Shown here in pieces: positions 40,161-49,134 of a DNA stretch of 64,000 nt. Within the stretch, counting starts at the first letter, position 1, and each line of letters starts with the position of its first letter. Source of the stretch: CAIKHN01 sp964394565 (GTDB lineage Bacteria > Patescibacteriota > Patescibacteriia > UBA9934); contig CAYMYA010000002.1 of assembly GCA_964394565.1 (NCBI GenBank), forward strand, positions 1-64,000, written 5' to 3'. The translations under genes were made by a program, and so were the position numbers. A model generated the notes under the pieces. It was not told where the DNA came from. It searched no databases and worked only from the letters and a program-made list of their open reading frames with translations.

Positions 40161-40188
40161 AAACACTTCGTCGCAAGGCGGAGTGTTT
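40161..40188 (+). terminator. Hairpin between rpmE and prfA
   Basis: AAACACTTCG and CGGAGTGTTT pair with one G-U and an 8-base loop, followed by TCATTT. It may partly terminate rpmE transcription before prfA. Confidence 0.6.
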
Positions 40189-40205
40189 TCATTTATACTT
40201 CTTCT

Positions 40206-41297
40206 ATGGACTACACAAACGTCATCGCGGATAAACGGGCAGAAAAAGCCAAGCTTGAAGCCAGTCTCATGGACCAGGCCGTTCTTGGGAGTCCACGAAA
40301 ACTCCGGGAAGTAAATGCGGAGTACCAGCGCATCAGCCGCGTGGTAGACGTTGCAACAGCGTACGAATCTGCGGCGCGCAAACTTGAGCACGCAACGGCA
40401 GCGTTGCAAGATGCCGACGAGGATGTCCGAACGATGGCAAGCGAAGAAGTCGCGCTGCTTGAAGCGCAAATCCCCGCGCTTGAGCAAGCCCTAGAACTCG
40501 CGCTCATCCCCGCAGATCCTATCGATAACCACGATGCTATTGTGGAAATTCGCGCCGGCACCGGTGGTGACGAAGCTGCACTCTTTGCATCCGATCTCTA
40601 CCGCATGTACACCCGTTATGCCGAACGGCATGGATGGAAATTCGTAATTGTTTCGCAAAGTCAAAACGATCTCGGCGGGTTTAAAGAAGTCATCATTGAA
40701 ATTCAGGGCGACGGTGCATACGGAACCATGAAACTCGAAAGCGGCGTACACCGCGTGCAGCGCGTGCCATCCACCGAAAAAGCTGGCCGTATTCATACCT
40801 CTACCGCAACTGTTGCAGTATTACCGAAACTCGAACACGAGGAATTTGAAATCAATCCGAAAGATCTCACCATTGAAGCAACAACGAGCCAGGGTGCAGG
40901 CGGACAATCCGTGAACACCACGTACAGCGCGGTGCGCATGGTACACGTCCCAACGGGCATCACGGTGTACTGTCAGGACGAGCGTTCGTTTAGTCAGAAC
41001 AAGGAGCGTGCGCTCGGCGTGATGCGTGCCCGCGTGTTCGCGTTCGAAGAAGAAAAAAAGCGTGCAGCGCTTTCCGCAAACCGCAAAGATCAAATTGGTT
41101 CGGGAGAACGATCAGAAAAAATTCGTACGTACAATTTCCCGCAGGATCGCGTCACGGATCACCGGGTAAAACAATCCTGGCACGGCATTCCAAATTTGCT
41201 CGATGGTGATTTGGAAGAAATCCTCACCACACTCAAAATGGCGGCACGCGATGCAAAATTCGGCGAGCTGTCCAGCGACAATGAAGACGATGAGTAA
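40206..41297 (+). CDS. prfA: Peptide chain release factor 1
   Basis: RF1 reads UAA and UAG and releases the finished protein. The catalytic GGQ lies in TTSQGAGGQSVNTTYSAVRMVH, and the N-terminal coiled-coil domain, EIRAGTGGDEAALFASDLYRMY and GVHRVQRVPSTEKAGRIHTS are all typical. The length of 363 residues is normal. It is two bases from prmC, whose product methylates the GGQ glutamine. Confidence 0.98.
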   Translation: MDYTNVIADKRAEKAKLEASLMDQAVLGSPRKLREVNAEYQRISRVVDVATAYESAARKLEHATAALQDADEDVRTMASEEVALLEAQIPALEQALELALIPADPIDNHDAIVEIRAGTGGDEAALFASDLYRMYTRYAERHGWKFVIVSQSQNDLGGFKEVIIEIQGDGAYGTMKLESGVHRVQRVPSTEKAGRIHTSTATVAVLPKLEHEEFEINPKDLTIEATTSQGAGGQSVNTTYSAVRMVHVPTGITVYCQDERSFSQNKERALGVMRARVFAFEEEKKRAALSANRKDQIGSGERSEKIRTYNFPQDRVTDHRVKQSWHGIPNLLDGDLEEILTTLKMAARDAKFGELSSDNEDDE

Positions 41298-41299
41298 CT

Positions 41300-42214
41300 A
41301 TGCACGGGGCGATGACCATTCTTGAGCTCCTTTCGTGGGCCGGCGACGTACTCAAAGCCGCCGACGGAACACGAAACGTCCCACAAAATGCCCGACTTGA
41401 TGCACAAGTTCTTCTTTCTCATGTGCTCGGCGTCAACAGTGCGTATTTATTTACGCATGGCGACGAAGCGGTACCACTCACGCGCGTGGAAACGTATCAA
41501 CGGTACATTGCACGGCGCGCACGGCATGAGCCTGTAGCGTACATCACGCAAACAAAAGCCTTCTTCGGTCGCGACTTTTTTGTCAATCACCACGTCCTCA
41601 TTCCCCGTCCTGACAGTGAAGTCATCGTGGAACACGCGCTTGCTCTCGTCCACTCACCTTCCGTCGAAAGCCAAACCACGGTGATCGATCTCGGCACAGG
41701 AAGCGGTGCCATTGCGATCACACTTGCACTCGAATCCCACGCGCCAACCATTGCGGTCGACGTCAGTCCGAACGCCATTTCTGTTGCAAAACACAACGCA
41801 AAAACGCTCGGTGCACAGCTCGCAATTGTGCATGGTAACCTTTTTGCCCCAATTGCCGCCATTACTCCCCCACCAAGTGAACACTTCGTCATCACCGCAA
41901 ACCTGCCGTACCTCACACCCTGGCAATGGGAAGCACTCGATCCCGATGTACGTGACTATGAACCAAAACTCGCGCTCCTCGGCGGCGCGGATGGGCTCGC
42001 ACTATACGACGAGCTCTGCGTGCAGCTCAAAACATATCTCCACGAACAATCCCGCCGCGGCCACAGAATCACCATCGATCTTCTGATTGAAATCGACGCC
42101 TCACAAAAACTCACCGCCCCCGCACTCCTGCACGAACATTTCCCAGATGCCCATATCACCGTCGTCCCCGATCTCGCAAACAAAGAACGCGTGGTCATTG
42201 CGTCAATGCGATAA
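41300..42214 (+). CDS. prmC: Release factor glutamine methyltransferase
   Basis: PrmC methylates the glutamine of the GGQ motif of RF1 and RF2 with SAM. An N-terminal helical domain (DAQVLLSHVLGVNSAYLF, RRARHEPVAYITQTKAFFG) is followed by IPRPDSEVIVEHAL and the SAM site VIDLGTGSGAIAITLAL. The catalytic motif NPPY is here NLPY in VITANLPYLTPWQWE, a change also found in some PrmC. The length of 304 residues is normal. It lies directly after prfA, the usual order. Confidence 0.94.
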   Translation: MHGAMTILELLSWAGDVLKAADGTRNVPQNARLDAQVLLSHVLGVNSAYLFTHGDEAVPLTRVETYQRYIARRARHEPVAYITQTKAFFGRDFFVNHHVLIPRPDSEVIVEHALALVHSPSVESQTTVIDLGTGSGAIAITLALESHAPTIAVDVSPNAISVAKHNAKTLGAQLAIVHGNLFAPIAAITPPPSEHFVITANLPYLTPWQWEALDPDVRDYEPKLALLGGADGLALYDELCVQLKTYLHEQSRRGHRITIDLLIEIDASQKLTAPALLHEHFPDAHITVVPDLANKERVVIASMR

Positions 42215-42224
42215 TTCACATGAA

Positions 42225-42367
42225 ATGCCGTCGAAAAGATGACGAGGGTAATGTTTTGTAGCGAGCGTGACAGCCGACCCAGCCACAGGTGAGCGAAGCG
42301 AACCGTCGTGGCGTGGAGAGACCCGCGCACAGCGGAAAAACACTACCCGGAGTCATCTCGACGGCAT
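42225..42367. ncRNA. Structured element II: 30-bp hairpin with conserved apical domain
   Basis: ATGCCGTCGA, AGATGAC and GGGTA-TGTTTT on the left pair with AAAACA-TACCC, GTCATCT and TCGACGGCAT on the right. They close an apical domain of about 80 nt. That domain repeats the ordered blocks of the element at 11030-11130, with a compensatory GCCAC/GTGGC change. It lies between two convergent genes, as does the first copy. Whether it acts as RNA or as a mobile palindrome is not known. Confidence 0.55.
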
Positions 42368-42374
42368 ATCTTCA

Positions 42375-43481
42375 CTATCGCGTTGGTCCAGTTTTTTGTT
42401 CGGACACACTAAGGCGTTCGAGTGTGTCAATAATCTCGATCCACGTTGTTCCGGCATTCATGACGATTTCGTTTCCTGCGTCGTCAAAAAATCGCAGCCG
42501 CTCTTTCGCGCTCAGCTTTTCCCATGTTCCGACGATTTCGATACCATTGTGAAAAAGATGCATTTCACCAGTGCCGATCGTGACCAACTCTTTTCTTCCC
42601 TTATCGTCACCCGCGATCACATCGACGGACGTTTCAACGACGACGACGTTATCTGCACCGTAAACATTCCCCCCCTGTTTACGAATATACAAATTTCCTG
42701 CTGGGTCATACACCCAGTCAACGTTATATCCTGAACTATTGGACCAATCGAGGTGAATCACTGAAGCCGCTGCGCTTGCGGAAGTGCCGTCCACAAACTG
42801 CCACACATCATATTCCGGCACATCATGCGCATATCGTTCACGCATTTCACTCATCGCACGCCGTAAATCCTCCGTCGTGGTGTACACGTTGTGCGGCGCA
42901 TACCGCGTCAGTTCATTCCGATAAAAATATTCGCTTTGAAAAAACTGATCGAGATCCATCACACCGCCCTCACGAATACGCTCAAGGGCCTGCGGTGAGC
43001 CACCGACGTGCGCATATATTCCGTCGAGTTCAGCATTCCAATCTAAAAAATAGTCACGCGCCGAACGCACGGGGCCGATTTTTTCTACATCCTGTTCTTC
43101 CGAAAAGAACGCGAGAAACCTGGGAATATTTCCTTCTACCGGTGCTTCAAACACCAAAAACGCTTCATCCACGCCGGAAAGTGGCCATGCATCAGCAGCA
43201 TTTTCGATCATCACACCAAACACCTGCGGCAACTGAGAAAACTCTTCAGGGACAACTTCACCGGTCAGCGAATGACGAGATACCGCGTCGATCGTCGTCG
43301 GCACAACAATGTCCGTTGGTTCCTTGGGATTTCGATACGCAATACTTGCGACGAGTACAATCAGCGCACCGCACAGTGTGACGCTTGCCACAACAATATT
43401 CTTTCGTGTGCCATGCATTTTCCACCACTTCAACAGCTGTTTCTGTTTTGCGCGAAGAAATGTGTGCCAATGAACAGTCAT
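42375..43481 (-). CDS. DUF3048 domain-containing membrane-anchored protein
   Basis: The 368-residue protein has one N-terminal transmembrane helix (NIVVASVTLCGALIVLVASIAY) and an extracellular DUF3048 domain. It reads FGVMIENAADAWPLSGVDEAFLVFEAPVEGNIPRFLAFF, then IGPVRSARDYFLDW, YAHVGGSPQALERIR and ELTRYAPHNVYT. The YerB-type family is widespread and has no settled function. I chose MTVHWHTFL as the start; the longer frame would overlap rplY. The stop is next to the structured element at 42.3 kb. Confidence 0.9.
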   Translation of the reverse strand: MTVHWHTFLRAKQKQLLKWWKMHGTRKNIVVASVTLCGALIVLVASIAYRNPKEPTDIVVPTTIDAVSRHSLTGEVVPEEFSQLPQVFGVMIENAADAWPLSGVDEAFLVFEAPVEGNIPRFLAFFSEEQDVEKIGPVRSARDYFLDWNAELDGIYAHVGGSPQALERIREGGVMDLDQFFQSEYFYRNELTRYAPHNVYTTTEDLRRAMSEMRERYAHDVPEYDVWQFVDGTSASAAASVIHLDWSNSSGYNVDWVYDPAGNLYIRKQGGNVYGADNVVVVETSVDVIAGDDKGRKELVTIGTGEMHLFHNGIEIVGTWEKLSAKERLRFFDDAGNEIVMNAGTTWIEIIDTLERLSVSEQKTGPTR

Positions 43482-43501
43482 AGAGCCATCATTGTAACAA
43501 A

Positions 43502-43527
43502 AATCGCCCCGCCTTTCGACGGGACGA
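43502..43527 (-). terminator. rplY terminator
   Basis: On the minus strand ATCGTCCCG and CGGGGCGAT pair with a G-U and an 8-base loop, followed by TTTTTG. It lies ten bases beyond the rplY stop. Confidence 0.7.
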
Positions 43528-43536
43528 TGTTTAAAA

Positions 43537-44208
43537 CTATTTTTTCGCTTCGTCGCCAGCTGTACCTTCTTCATCCTTCTTCTCTGTGGTGACTTCCACC
43601 TTAGAAACATCAAGTTCCACCGCAGCATCAAGCGACGCGAGCTCTTCCTCGGAGCGTGGCGGCTGTACAGACGCCACCGCGGTTTCACCGTCTGCCATGA
43701 CCTCGATACCTTCTGGAATCACGAGGTCACCAACCCGAATAATGTCTTCAAATGTCGCCAACGAAGAAACGTCAACGTCGATGTGCGACACAAGTGCATT
43801 TGGCAAACTCTTCACGTCAAGGTCTTCCAACGATTGCAGTAATGTCCCACCAAGTGCCTTCACTGCAAGAGCTTCTCCCACAAGTTCCAAACGGATCTTT
43901 GCTTCAATTTTCTGGTTTGGATCAACTGCGCGAAAATCGATGTGCGTCACAAAATCATTCAATGGATTGCGCTGCACTTCGCCAATCAGAACCTGGAAGA
44001 CCTTCTCTCCAACCGTGAGATCCACGACGGTGCTCGAACCGGCAGCTGCAAAAACTTTAATAAATGCATTGCGGTCTACCGTGAGGTTTGTTGGCTCAGT
44101 ACCGAAGCCGTACACGACACATGGAACGCTACCTGCCTGACGAAGCACATCTGTTTTGCGACCGACGAGATCCCGAAGGGTCGCGGTAAGGGTGGTGTGG
44201 TTCTGCAT
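43537..44208 (-). CDS. rplY: 50S ribosomal protein L25 (Ctc form)
   Basis: L25 binds 5S rRNA. The long Ctc/TL5 form is seen: LTATLRDLVGRKTDVLRQAGSVPCVVYG, VQRNPLNDFVTHIDFRAVD, then the second domain with VKALGGTLLQSLEDLDVKSLPNALVSHIDVDVSSL. An acidic tail ends the 223-residue protein. I chose MQNHTTLTATL; the predicted transcription start lies only about five bases upstream, so the message is nearly leaderless and the longer start is excluded. Confidence 0.95.
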   Translation of the reverse strand: MQNHTTLTATLRDLVGRKTDVLRQAGSVPCVVYGFGTEPTNLTVDRNAFIKVFAAAGSSTVVDLTVGEKVFQVLIGEVQRNPLNDFVTHIDFRAVDPNQKIEAKIRLELVGEALAVKALGGTLLQSLEDLDVKSLPNALVSHIDVDVSSLATFEDIIRVGDLVIPEGIEVMADGETAVASVQPPRSEEELASLDAAVELDVSKVEVTTEKKDEEGTAGDEAKK

Positions 44209-44219
44209 AGATGGGGCAT

Positions 44220-44248
44220 ATTTCATCCAATCCTAGCCCTTTTGTCAA
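44220..44248 (-). promoter_or_regulatory. rplY promoter, nearly leaderless
   Basis: On the minus strand TTGACA and TGAAAT are 17 bases apart, placing the start site about five bases from the ATG. Confidence 0.6.
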
Positions 44249-44283
44249 CTCAATCGGTTGAATTCTGGGGAAAGGTGCGGTTC

Positions 44284-44580
44284 CTATGGGTTTTTTTGAG
44301 ACAAGAGCTCGTGGGCCCTCAGGACGTCGTCGAGTGAAATTTTTGGTTTTTCTAAAAATCGCTTCGCATCCGCGGCATCACAATCGATAAAAATTCCCAC
44401 ACACGCCACATGCTCTGCACGCCGCTCAATCGCAAAAAGCATCGCACGACGGCAGCCAAAACACGTCGCGTGCAATAGCTCCGTCCCTGGCGCACGCGAA
44501 AGCTCACGCACTCGCTCACCATCATAAGGCAGAGAGCAAAATGGACACTTTGAAATGGGTTGAATCATACGTTTAGACAT
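44284..44580 (-). CDS. Unknown small protein with zinc-ribbon-like Cys pairs
   Basis: The 98-residue protein has two pairs, SKCPFCSLPYDGER and HATCFGCRRAM, spaced as in a small zinc ribbon. HVACVGIFIDCDAADAKRFL and a short helical end follow. The start at MSKRMIQ overlaps the rodA/ftsW stop by eight bases, so it is probably cotranslated. No family name can be given with confidence. Confidence 0.6.
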   Translation of the reverse strand: MSKRMIQPISKCPFCSLPYDGERVRELSRAPGTELLHATCFGCRRAMLFAIERRAEHVACVGIFIDCDAADAKRFLEKPKISLDDVLRAHELLSQKNP

Positions 44581-45682
44581 GATCAGCTGGGTGCAACCGA
44601 ACCGCAACCGACTGCACCATACCAAAAAATACAAAAGAAAGCAGCAACGAGCTCCCACCGTAACTCACAAATGGTAACGCAACGCCCGTCGCTGGCATCA
44701 GGGAAACATTTGCACCGACGTGCACAATAACCTCCGTAAGAATCACGGAACACGCACCGATACAAATATATGCCCCGAACGTGTCATGTGCACGCCGAGC
44801 AATAACGATCATGCGCCAAAACACCACGATAAACGCAAGGAATAACAAACAGACCCCCACAAACCCCAATTCCTCCGCAATCACTGCAAACACAAAATCT
44901 GTCTGACTTTCCGGTAAAAATCGCAATTGACTTTGACTCCCGTCGCCCAACCCTCTCCCCCACAACCCACCTGATCCAATCGCGATCTTTGCTTGAATGA
45001 CATTGTATCCCGTCACGAGCGGATCGCGCGATGGATCCAGGAACGTCAGCACTCGATTCTTTTGATATTCTTGAAACACTCCAAACCACCCCACGATCGC
45101 AACAACCGAAACTGCCACAACGAGCACTGCCACTTGCGACCACCGAATCCCCGCAAACAATACAAAAATCCCCCACATCCCAATGAAAAGCGCAGCTCCT
45201 CCAAGATCCGGCTGAAGCATAAGGAGTCCGACTGGTGCAGCAACAAGTCCACCACTGACTGCTACGTCGCGCCAACTGCACTGACGTTTCGCGCGATGAC
45301 TAAAATAATACGCAAGCATCACCACAAGCGTAACCTTCATCAACTCCACCGGCTGAAACGCGAATCCTCCCACCACAAACCATCCCGTCGATCCATTCAA
45401 TGTCCGGCCGAACATCAGCACCGCCACTAATAACGCCATCCCCAAACCATACAGCCCGTGCGCGGCGTACCGCATCATGTGATAATTTGTCGTCGCAATC
45501 ACCGCACTCGCGACGACACCAATACCAAGTGCAATAGCCTGCTTCTCCAGAAAAACATTTTCCGATCCTCGGGAAAGTTCAATAGAAAAAATGGCGGAAA
45601 ATCCAAATGCCACCAATACCGCAATCCCAATTGCGAAAAAGACATCACCTTTTTTCAGAACACCAATATCAAATACTGCCAT
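44573..45682 (-). CDS. FtsW/RodA/SpoVE family peptidoglycan polymerase
   Basis: SEDS proteins are the glycan polymerases that work with a class B PBP. The 369-residue protein has about ten transmembrane helices. The key segments are GGFAFQPVELMKVTLVVMLAYYFS (with the KP/K region), LLMLQPDLGGAALFIGMW (catalytic Asp) and MPATGVALPFVSYGGSSLLLSFVFFGM. RodA is more likely than FtsW because MreB is in the window and the length is short, but this cannot be fixed. The gene lies between two unknown genes on the minus strand. Confidence 0.9.
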   Translation of the reverse strand: MAVFDIGVLKKGDVFFAIGIAVLVAFGFSAIFSIELSRGSENVFLEKQAIALGIGVVASAVIATTNYHMMRYAAHGLYGLGMALLVAVLMFGRTLNGSTGWFVVGGFAFQPVELMKVTLVVMLAYYFSHRAKRQCSWRDVAVSGGLVAAPVGLLMLQPDLGGAALFIGMWGIFVLFAGIRWSQVAVLVVAVSVVAIVGWFGVFQEYQKNRVLTFLDPSRDPLVTGYNVIQAKIAIGSGGLWGRGLGDGSQSQLRFLPESQTDFVFAVIAEELGFVGVCLLFLAFIVVFWRMIVIARRAHDTFGAYICIGACSVILTEVIVHVGANVSLMPATGVALPFVSYGGSSLLLSFVFFGMVQSVAVRLHPADHV

Positions 45683-45709
45683 AGCTCATGAAAACGTAGA
45701 CCCCTCAGG

Positions 45710-46630
45710 CTACAACACTACGCTATCACGAATATCCTCTCCTGGCGTCCCCCGTGGGGGCATATATCCATCACCATCAAAATAATTGATTGACGGCACC
45801 ACCGTTACCGTTGCCGTTACTGGAGCATCGCCATACCACCGCACCTCTACTGGACGCACTTCTCCAGCATCAAACTCCGGTACCGTCGCACGAGCAATAC
45901 CGACAATTGCACCGGCGCGCTCCAAGATGACGGTAAATTGTGGAGACCAATATGCGTACGGCGTCGCATTCGTCACCGTGAACGTGGTACGACCAAATGT
46001 CGTCGTGCCGAGATCGATGTCTTTCGTGTACGTTTGCTCGGAAATCGTAAAGGCATTGCGCTTCTGCATCCACTCATCAATGTTCGGGGCGATATGGCGG
46101 TTCACGCGAGACCATACAATATTCTCAATGGTCACCGCGGGAGTTGTTGGCTTCTGTGCTGCATCAACCCCAAGCGCCAAAATATATACTTCTTCACCTG
46201 GCATGACGAAGCCTTCCTGCGGTTCGATCACTACCCCGCTCGCTGAAAATGTATAGGTAAACGTCGCAAACCAATCCGTATTTGTGTTCGTGACTTTTGC
46301 ATAAAAATCATAGCTCGTCGGTGTCCCGAGCACGAGCCGTGCAGACCCAATATTCAAGGCCTGCGCATCGTTCGCTTGCGCAATAGCATGAAATTCATCT
46401 CGATTCGCCCCAAACGCCACGCCCGCCGCACGAAGCTCTGCAAACGCACCATTAATGACGTACCCCAACACCACAAACACAAAAAATATCGCCGCAAGAA
46501 CTTCAATCGTGATGAGTGTGAAGAAACCGATTCGCCGGAGCAGCGGTCGAGCCTCAAGAATCCGCACATCTCGTTCGTACTGCCGATCAATCGCGTGGAG
46601 CTCCGGAGAAAGCGCTGTTTTTTCTGCCAT
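45710..46630 (-). CDS. Unknown membrane-anchored beta-rich protein
   Basis: The 306-residue protein has a cytoplasmic start, one transmembrane helix (FFTLITIEVLAAIFFVFVVLGYV) and two beta domains that look like FxLYD or CARDB folds (YDFYAKVTNTNTDWFATFTYTF, FTVTNATPYAYWSPQFTVIL). No enzyme motif is seen. It lies between rodA/ftsW and divergent gyrB and could help wall assembly, but that is only from position. Confidence 0.6.
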   Translation of the reverse strand: MAEKTALSPELHAIDRQYERDVRILEARPLLRRIGFFTLITIEVLAAIFFVFVVLGYVINGAFAELRAAGVAFGANRDEFHAIAQANDAQALNIGSARLVLGTPTSYDFYAKVTNTNTDWFATFTYTFSASGVVIEPQEGFVMPGEEVYILALGVDAAQKPTTPAVTIENIVWSRVNRHIAPNIDEWMQKRNAFTISEQTYTKDIDLGTTTFGRTTFTVTNATPYAYWSPQFTVILERAGAIVGIARATVPEFDAGEVRPVEVRWYGDAPVTATVTVVPSINYFDGDGYMPPRGTPGEDIRDSVVL

Positions 46631-46673
46631 AAAATGCTGCAGGAATTGTCAACAGAATCATATCATGTTTTGC

Positions 46674-46702
46674 TTGTTCGTTAACGCCCAACGTGTTAAA
46701 CT
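46674..46702 (+). promoter_or_regulatory. gyrB promoter
   Basis: TTGTTC and TAAACT are 17 bases apart, about 43 bases before the gyrB ATG. Confidence 0.5.
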
Positions 46703-46745
46703 CCGCTCGATATCTTTCCAATCCCTCTTCGAAATTTCCGAACGT

Positions 46746-48749
46746 ATGGCCGATCAAAAAACGAGCGCTGAGTATTCAGCGAAAAATATCACGGTGCTTG
46801 AAGGGCTCGAACCAGTACGCAAGCGTCCCGGTATGTACATCGGCTCCACGGGTCCCACTGGTTTACACCACATGATCTGGGAAGTTGTCGACAACTGTTT
46901 CGACGAAGCAATGGCGGGTCACGCCAGTGTCGTAACAGTACATTTACTCCCAGACAATTGGGTCGCAGTTGAAGATAACGGCCGCGGTATTCCAGTCGAT
47001 ATTCACCCAGAACAAAAAATCTCTGCACTCGAATTGGTACTCACAAAACTGCATGCTGGTGGAAAATTCGGGGGTGACGCATCCGGATATAAAGTGTCCG
47101 GCGGTTTACACGGCGTCGGTGTTTCCGTTGTGAATGCACTTTCTGATCACTTAAAAGCCGAAGTACATCGCGACGGGCAAATTTGGGTTCAAGAATATAA
47201 AAAAGGTATTCCACAAGGCAAAGTAAAAGCCATTGGAAAAACCAAAAAACGGGGCACAATCATTTCCTTCCATTCCGATGCCACCATTTTCGAAACCATC
47301 GAATTCGATCTCAATACCATTCTAGATCACCTTCGTCAGCAAGCGTACCTCACCGCCGGCATTCACGTTGAGGTGATCGACGAGCGTGGTGAGGCACCTG
47401 CGCCATATGGCTTTTATTTTGAAGGTGGTGTCGCGTCCTATGTTCGTCACCTCAATGAACGGAAAGAAATCAAACAGCCAAACGTATTTTACGTTAAAAA
47501 ACAAAATGGAAATTTAGAAGTAGAAGTCGCATTGCAATACACCACGGAGTTTTATGAAAGTGTACATTGTTACGCGAATAATATTGTGAACCCAGGCGGT
47601 GGGGCGCATTTGGCCGGATTTCGTGCTGCGCTCACTCGCGTGCTGAACGCCTATGCACGGGATAAAGGGTACATTAAAGAAAAGGACGCGAATCTCACCG
47701 GCGACGATACCCGCGAGGGATTAACGTCCGTCATTAGCGTCAAGCTCCCAGAACCACAATTTGAAGGGCAAACGAAAGATAAGCTTGGGAACCCAGAAGC
47801 TCGCACTGCAGTAGAAGCAGTATTTGGTGAAGCATTTCAGATTTTCTTAGAAGAGCACCCGCGCGATGCTGAAGAGATTATCGGCAAGTGTTTGCTGTCC
47901 GCGCGCGCTCGTGCCGCGGCTCGTGCAGCGCGTGACACCGTACTCCGTAAAGGCGCGCTTGAAGGCATGACGCTTCCCGGAAAACTCGCGGACTGCTCAA
48001 GCAAGGACAACAAATCCACCGAACTCTACATTGTTGAGGGAGACTCCGCAGGTGGAAGTGCAAAGCAAGGGCGCAACCGAGAATTCCAGGCCATTCTTCC
48101 GCTCCGCGGAAAAATTCTGAACGTCGAACGCGCGCGATTAGATAAATTGCTCGCAAACAATGAAGTGAAGAGCCTCGTCATTGCACTGGGCACCAATATC
48201 GGCGAAGCGTTCGATCTTGCAAGCATGCGCTACGGACGCATCATCATCATGACCGACGCCGACGTGGACGGCGCGCACATTCGCACGCTGCTCCTCACAT
48301 TGTTTTATCGCCACTTCCCCGACCTCATTACCAACAACCACATCTATATCGCGATGCCGCCCTTGTACCGCATTCAAATCGGCAAGCAGGTGCGCTACGC
48401 CTTCACAGAAGAAGAACGTGAGGCACACATTAAGGACATGACGGGTGGGAAGGTGGATACTGCAAAGGCCAAGGTGACCGATGTTGGTGACGAGGAAGAA
48501 ACGGAAGAGGACATCGTCACGAGCGGAATAAAAGTCAACATCCAGCGCTACAAAGGTTTGGGTGAAATGAACCCAGATCAGCTCTGGGAAACCACCATGG
48601 ATCCAAAAACACGCGTCATGAAGCTCGTCACAATTGAAGACGCCGCCATGGCTGACGAAACCTTCGACGTCCTCATGGGCGCCGACGTCGCCCCCCGCAA
48701 AAAGTTCATCCAAACCCACGCCAAAGACGTGACGAACCTGGACGTGTAA
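46746..48749 (+). CDS. gyrB: DNA gyrase subunit B
   Basis: GyrB is the ATPase subunit that drives negative supercoiling with GyrA. The GHKL domain shows ITVLEGLEPVRKRPGMYIGSTG, VVDNCFDEAMAGH, VEDNGRGIPVDIHP and GGLHGVGVSVVNALS. The TOPRIM part has YIVEGDSAGGSAKQGRNREFQAILPLRGKILNVE, IALGTNIGEAFD and IIIMTDADVDGAHIRTLLL, and the C-terminus ends in QRYKGLGEMNPDQLWETTMDP. At 667 residues it is complete. ParE would look similar, but the QRYKGLGEMNP and start context fit GyrB. I chose MADQKTSAEYS; longer frames run across the divergent promoter. Confidence 0.97.
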   Translation: MADQKTSAEYSAKNITVLEGLEPVRKRPGMYIGSTGPTGLHHMIWEVVDNCFDEAMAGHASVVTVHLLPDNWVAVEDNGRGIPVDIHPEQKISALELVLTKLHAGGKFGGDASGYKVSGGLHGVGVSVVNALSDHLKAEVHRDGQIWVQEYKKGIPQGKVKAIGKTKKRGTIISFHSDATIFETIEFDLNTILDHLRQQAYLTAGIHVEVIDERGEAPAPYGFYFEGGVASYVRHLNERKEIKQPNVFYVKKQNGNLEVEVALQYTTEFYESVHCYANNIVNPGGGAHLAGFRAALTRVLNAYARDKGYIKEKDANLTGDDTREGLTSVISVKLPEPQFEGQTKDKLGNPEARTAVEAVFGEAFQIFLEEHPRDAEEIIGKCLLSARARAAARAARDTVLRKGALEGMTLPGKLADCSSKDNKSTELYIVEGDSAGGSAKQGRNREFQAILPLRGKILNVERARLDKLLANNEVKSLVIALGTNIGEAFDLASMRYGRIIIMTDADVDGAHIRTLLLTLFYRHFPDLITNNHIYIAMPPLYRIQIGKQVRYAFTEEEREAHIKDMTGGKVDTAKAKVTDVGDEEETEEDIVTSGIKVNIQRYKGLGEMNPDQLWETTMDPKTRVMKLVTIEDAAMADETFDVLMGADVAPRKKFIQTHAKDVTNLDV

Positions 48750-48754
48750 CCCCC

Positions 48755-48784
48755 AAAATCACCAGCCGAAAGGTTGGTGATTTT
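48755..48784 (+). terminator. gyrB terminator
   Basis: AAAATCACCAGCC and GGTTGGTGATTTT form a 13-bp stem with one G-U and a GAAA loop, followed by GATTTT. Confidence 0.85.
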
Positions 48785-48802
48785 GATTTTCCCACTACTC
48801 CC

Positions 48803-48886
48803 TTGCCCCATAACACAAAATCGTGTATATTTCCGCCGTGCCCCGGAAGGGGTTTTTTGATACAATGCGTATCGAACGCGAATATT
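48803..48886 (+). promoter_or_regulatory. Tandem promoters before secE separated by a terminator-like hairpin
   Basis: Promoter 1 is TTGCCC-17-TATATT (48803-48831). CCCC-GGAA-GGGG with six T's follows at 48841-48858, starting at the predicted first transcribed bases. Promoter 2 is TTGATA-18-AATATT (48857-48886), which begins inside the T-run and precedes the secE ATG by about 25 bases. Confidence 0.5.
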
Positions 48887-48911
48887 CCGCTTCGTCGCAC
48901 TCTTCATCCCT

Positions 48912-49121
48912 ATGCAACGCGTCATCAATAACCCAGTCGTGAAGTACTTCCGTGAGGCGAAGGTTGAGCTTGAGAAAGTTTCTTGGCCAACACGAAAGGA
49001 TACCATCATGTATTCCACCCTTGTTCTCATACTCAGTGTGAGCACCGCCGTGGCAATTGGCGTGCTCGATCTCGGCCTCACGAAGGGCTTAGAAAAACTC
49101 ATTTCGATCATCCCCGCGTAA
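48912..49121 (+). CDS. secE: Preprotein translocase subunit SecE
   Basis: SecE is the small clamp subunit of the SecYEG channel. The 69-residue single-helix form shows NPVVKYFREAKVELEKVSWPTRKDTI followed by the transmembrane helix MYSTLVLILSVSTAVAIGVL. The KVxWPTRxE-type motif is diagnostic. It precedes nusG by 13 bases in the usual secE-nusG-rplK-rplA order. Confidence 0.97.
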   Translation: MQRVINNPVVKYFREAKVELEKVSWPTRKDTIMYSTLVLILSVSTAVAIGVLDLGLTKGLEKLISIIPA

Positions 49122-49134
49122 GCACGCGCTCTTT

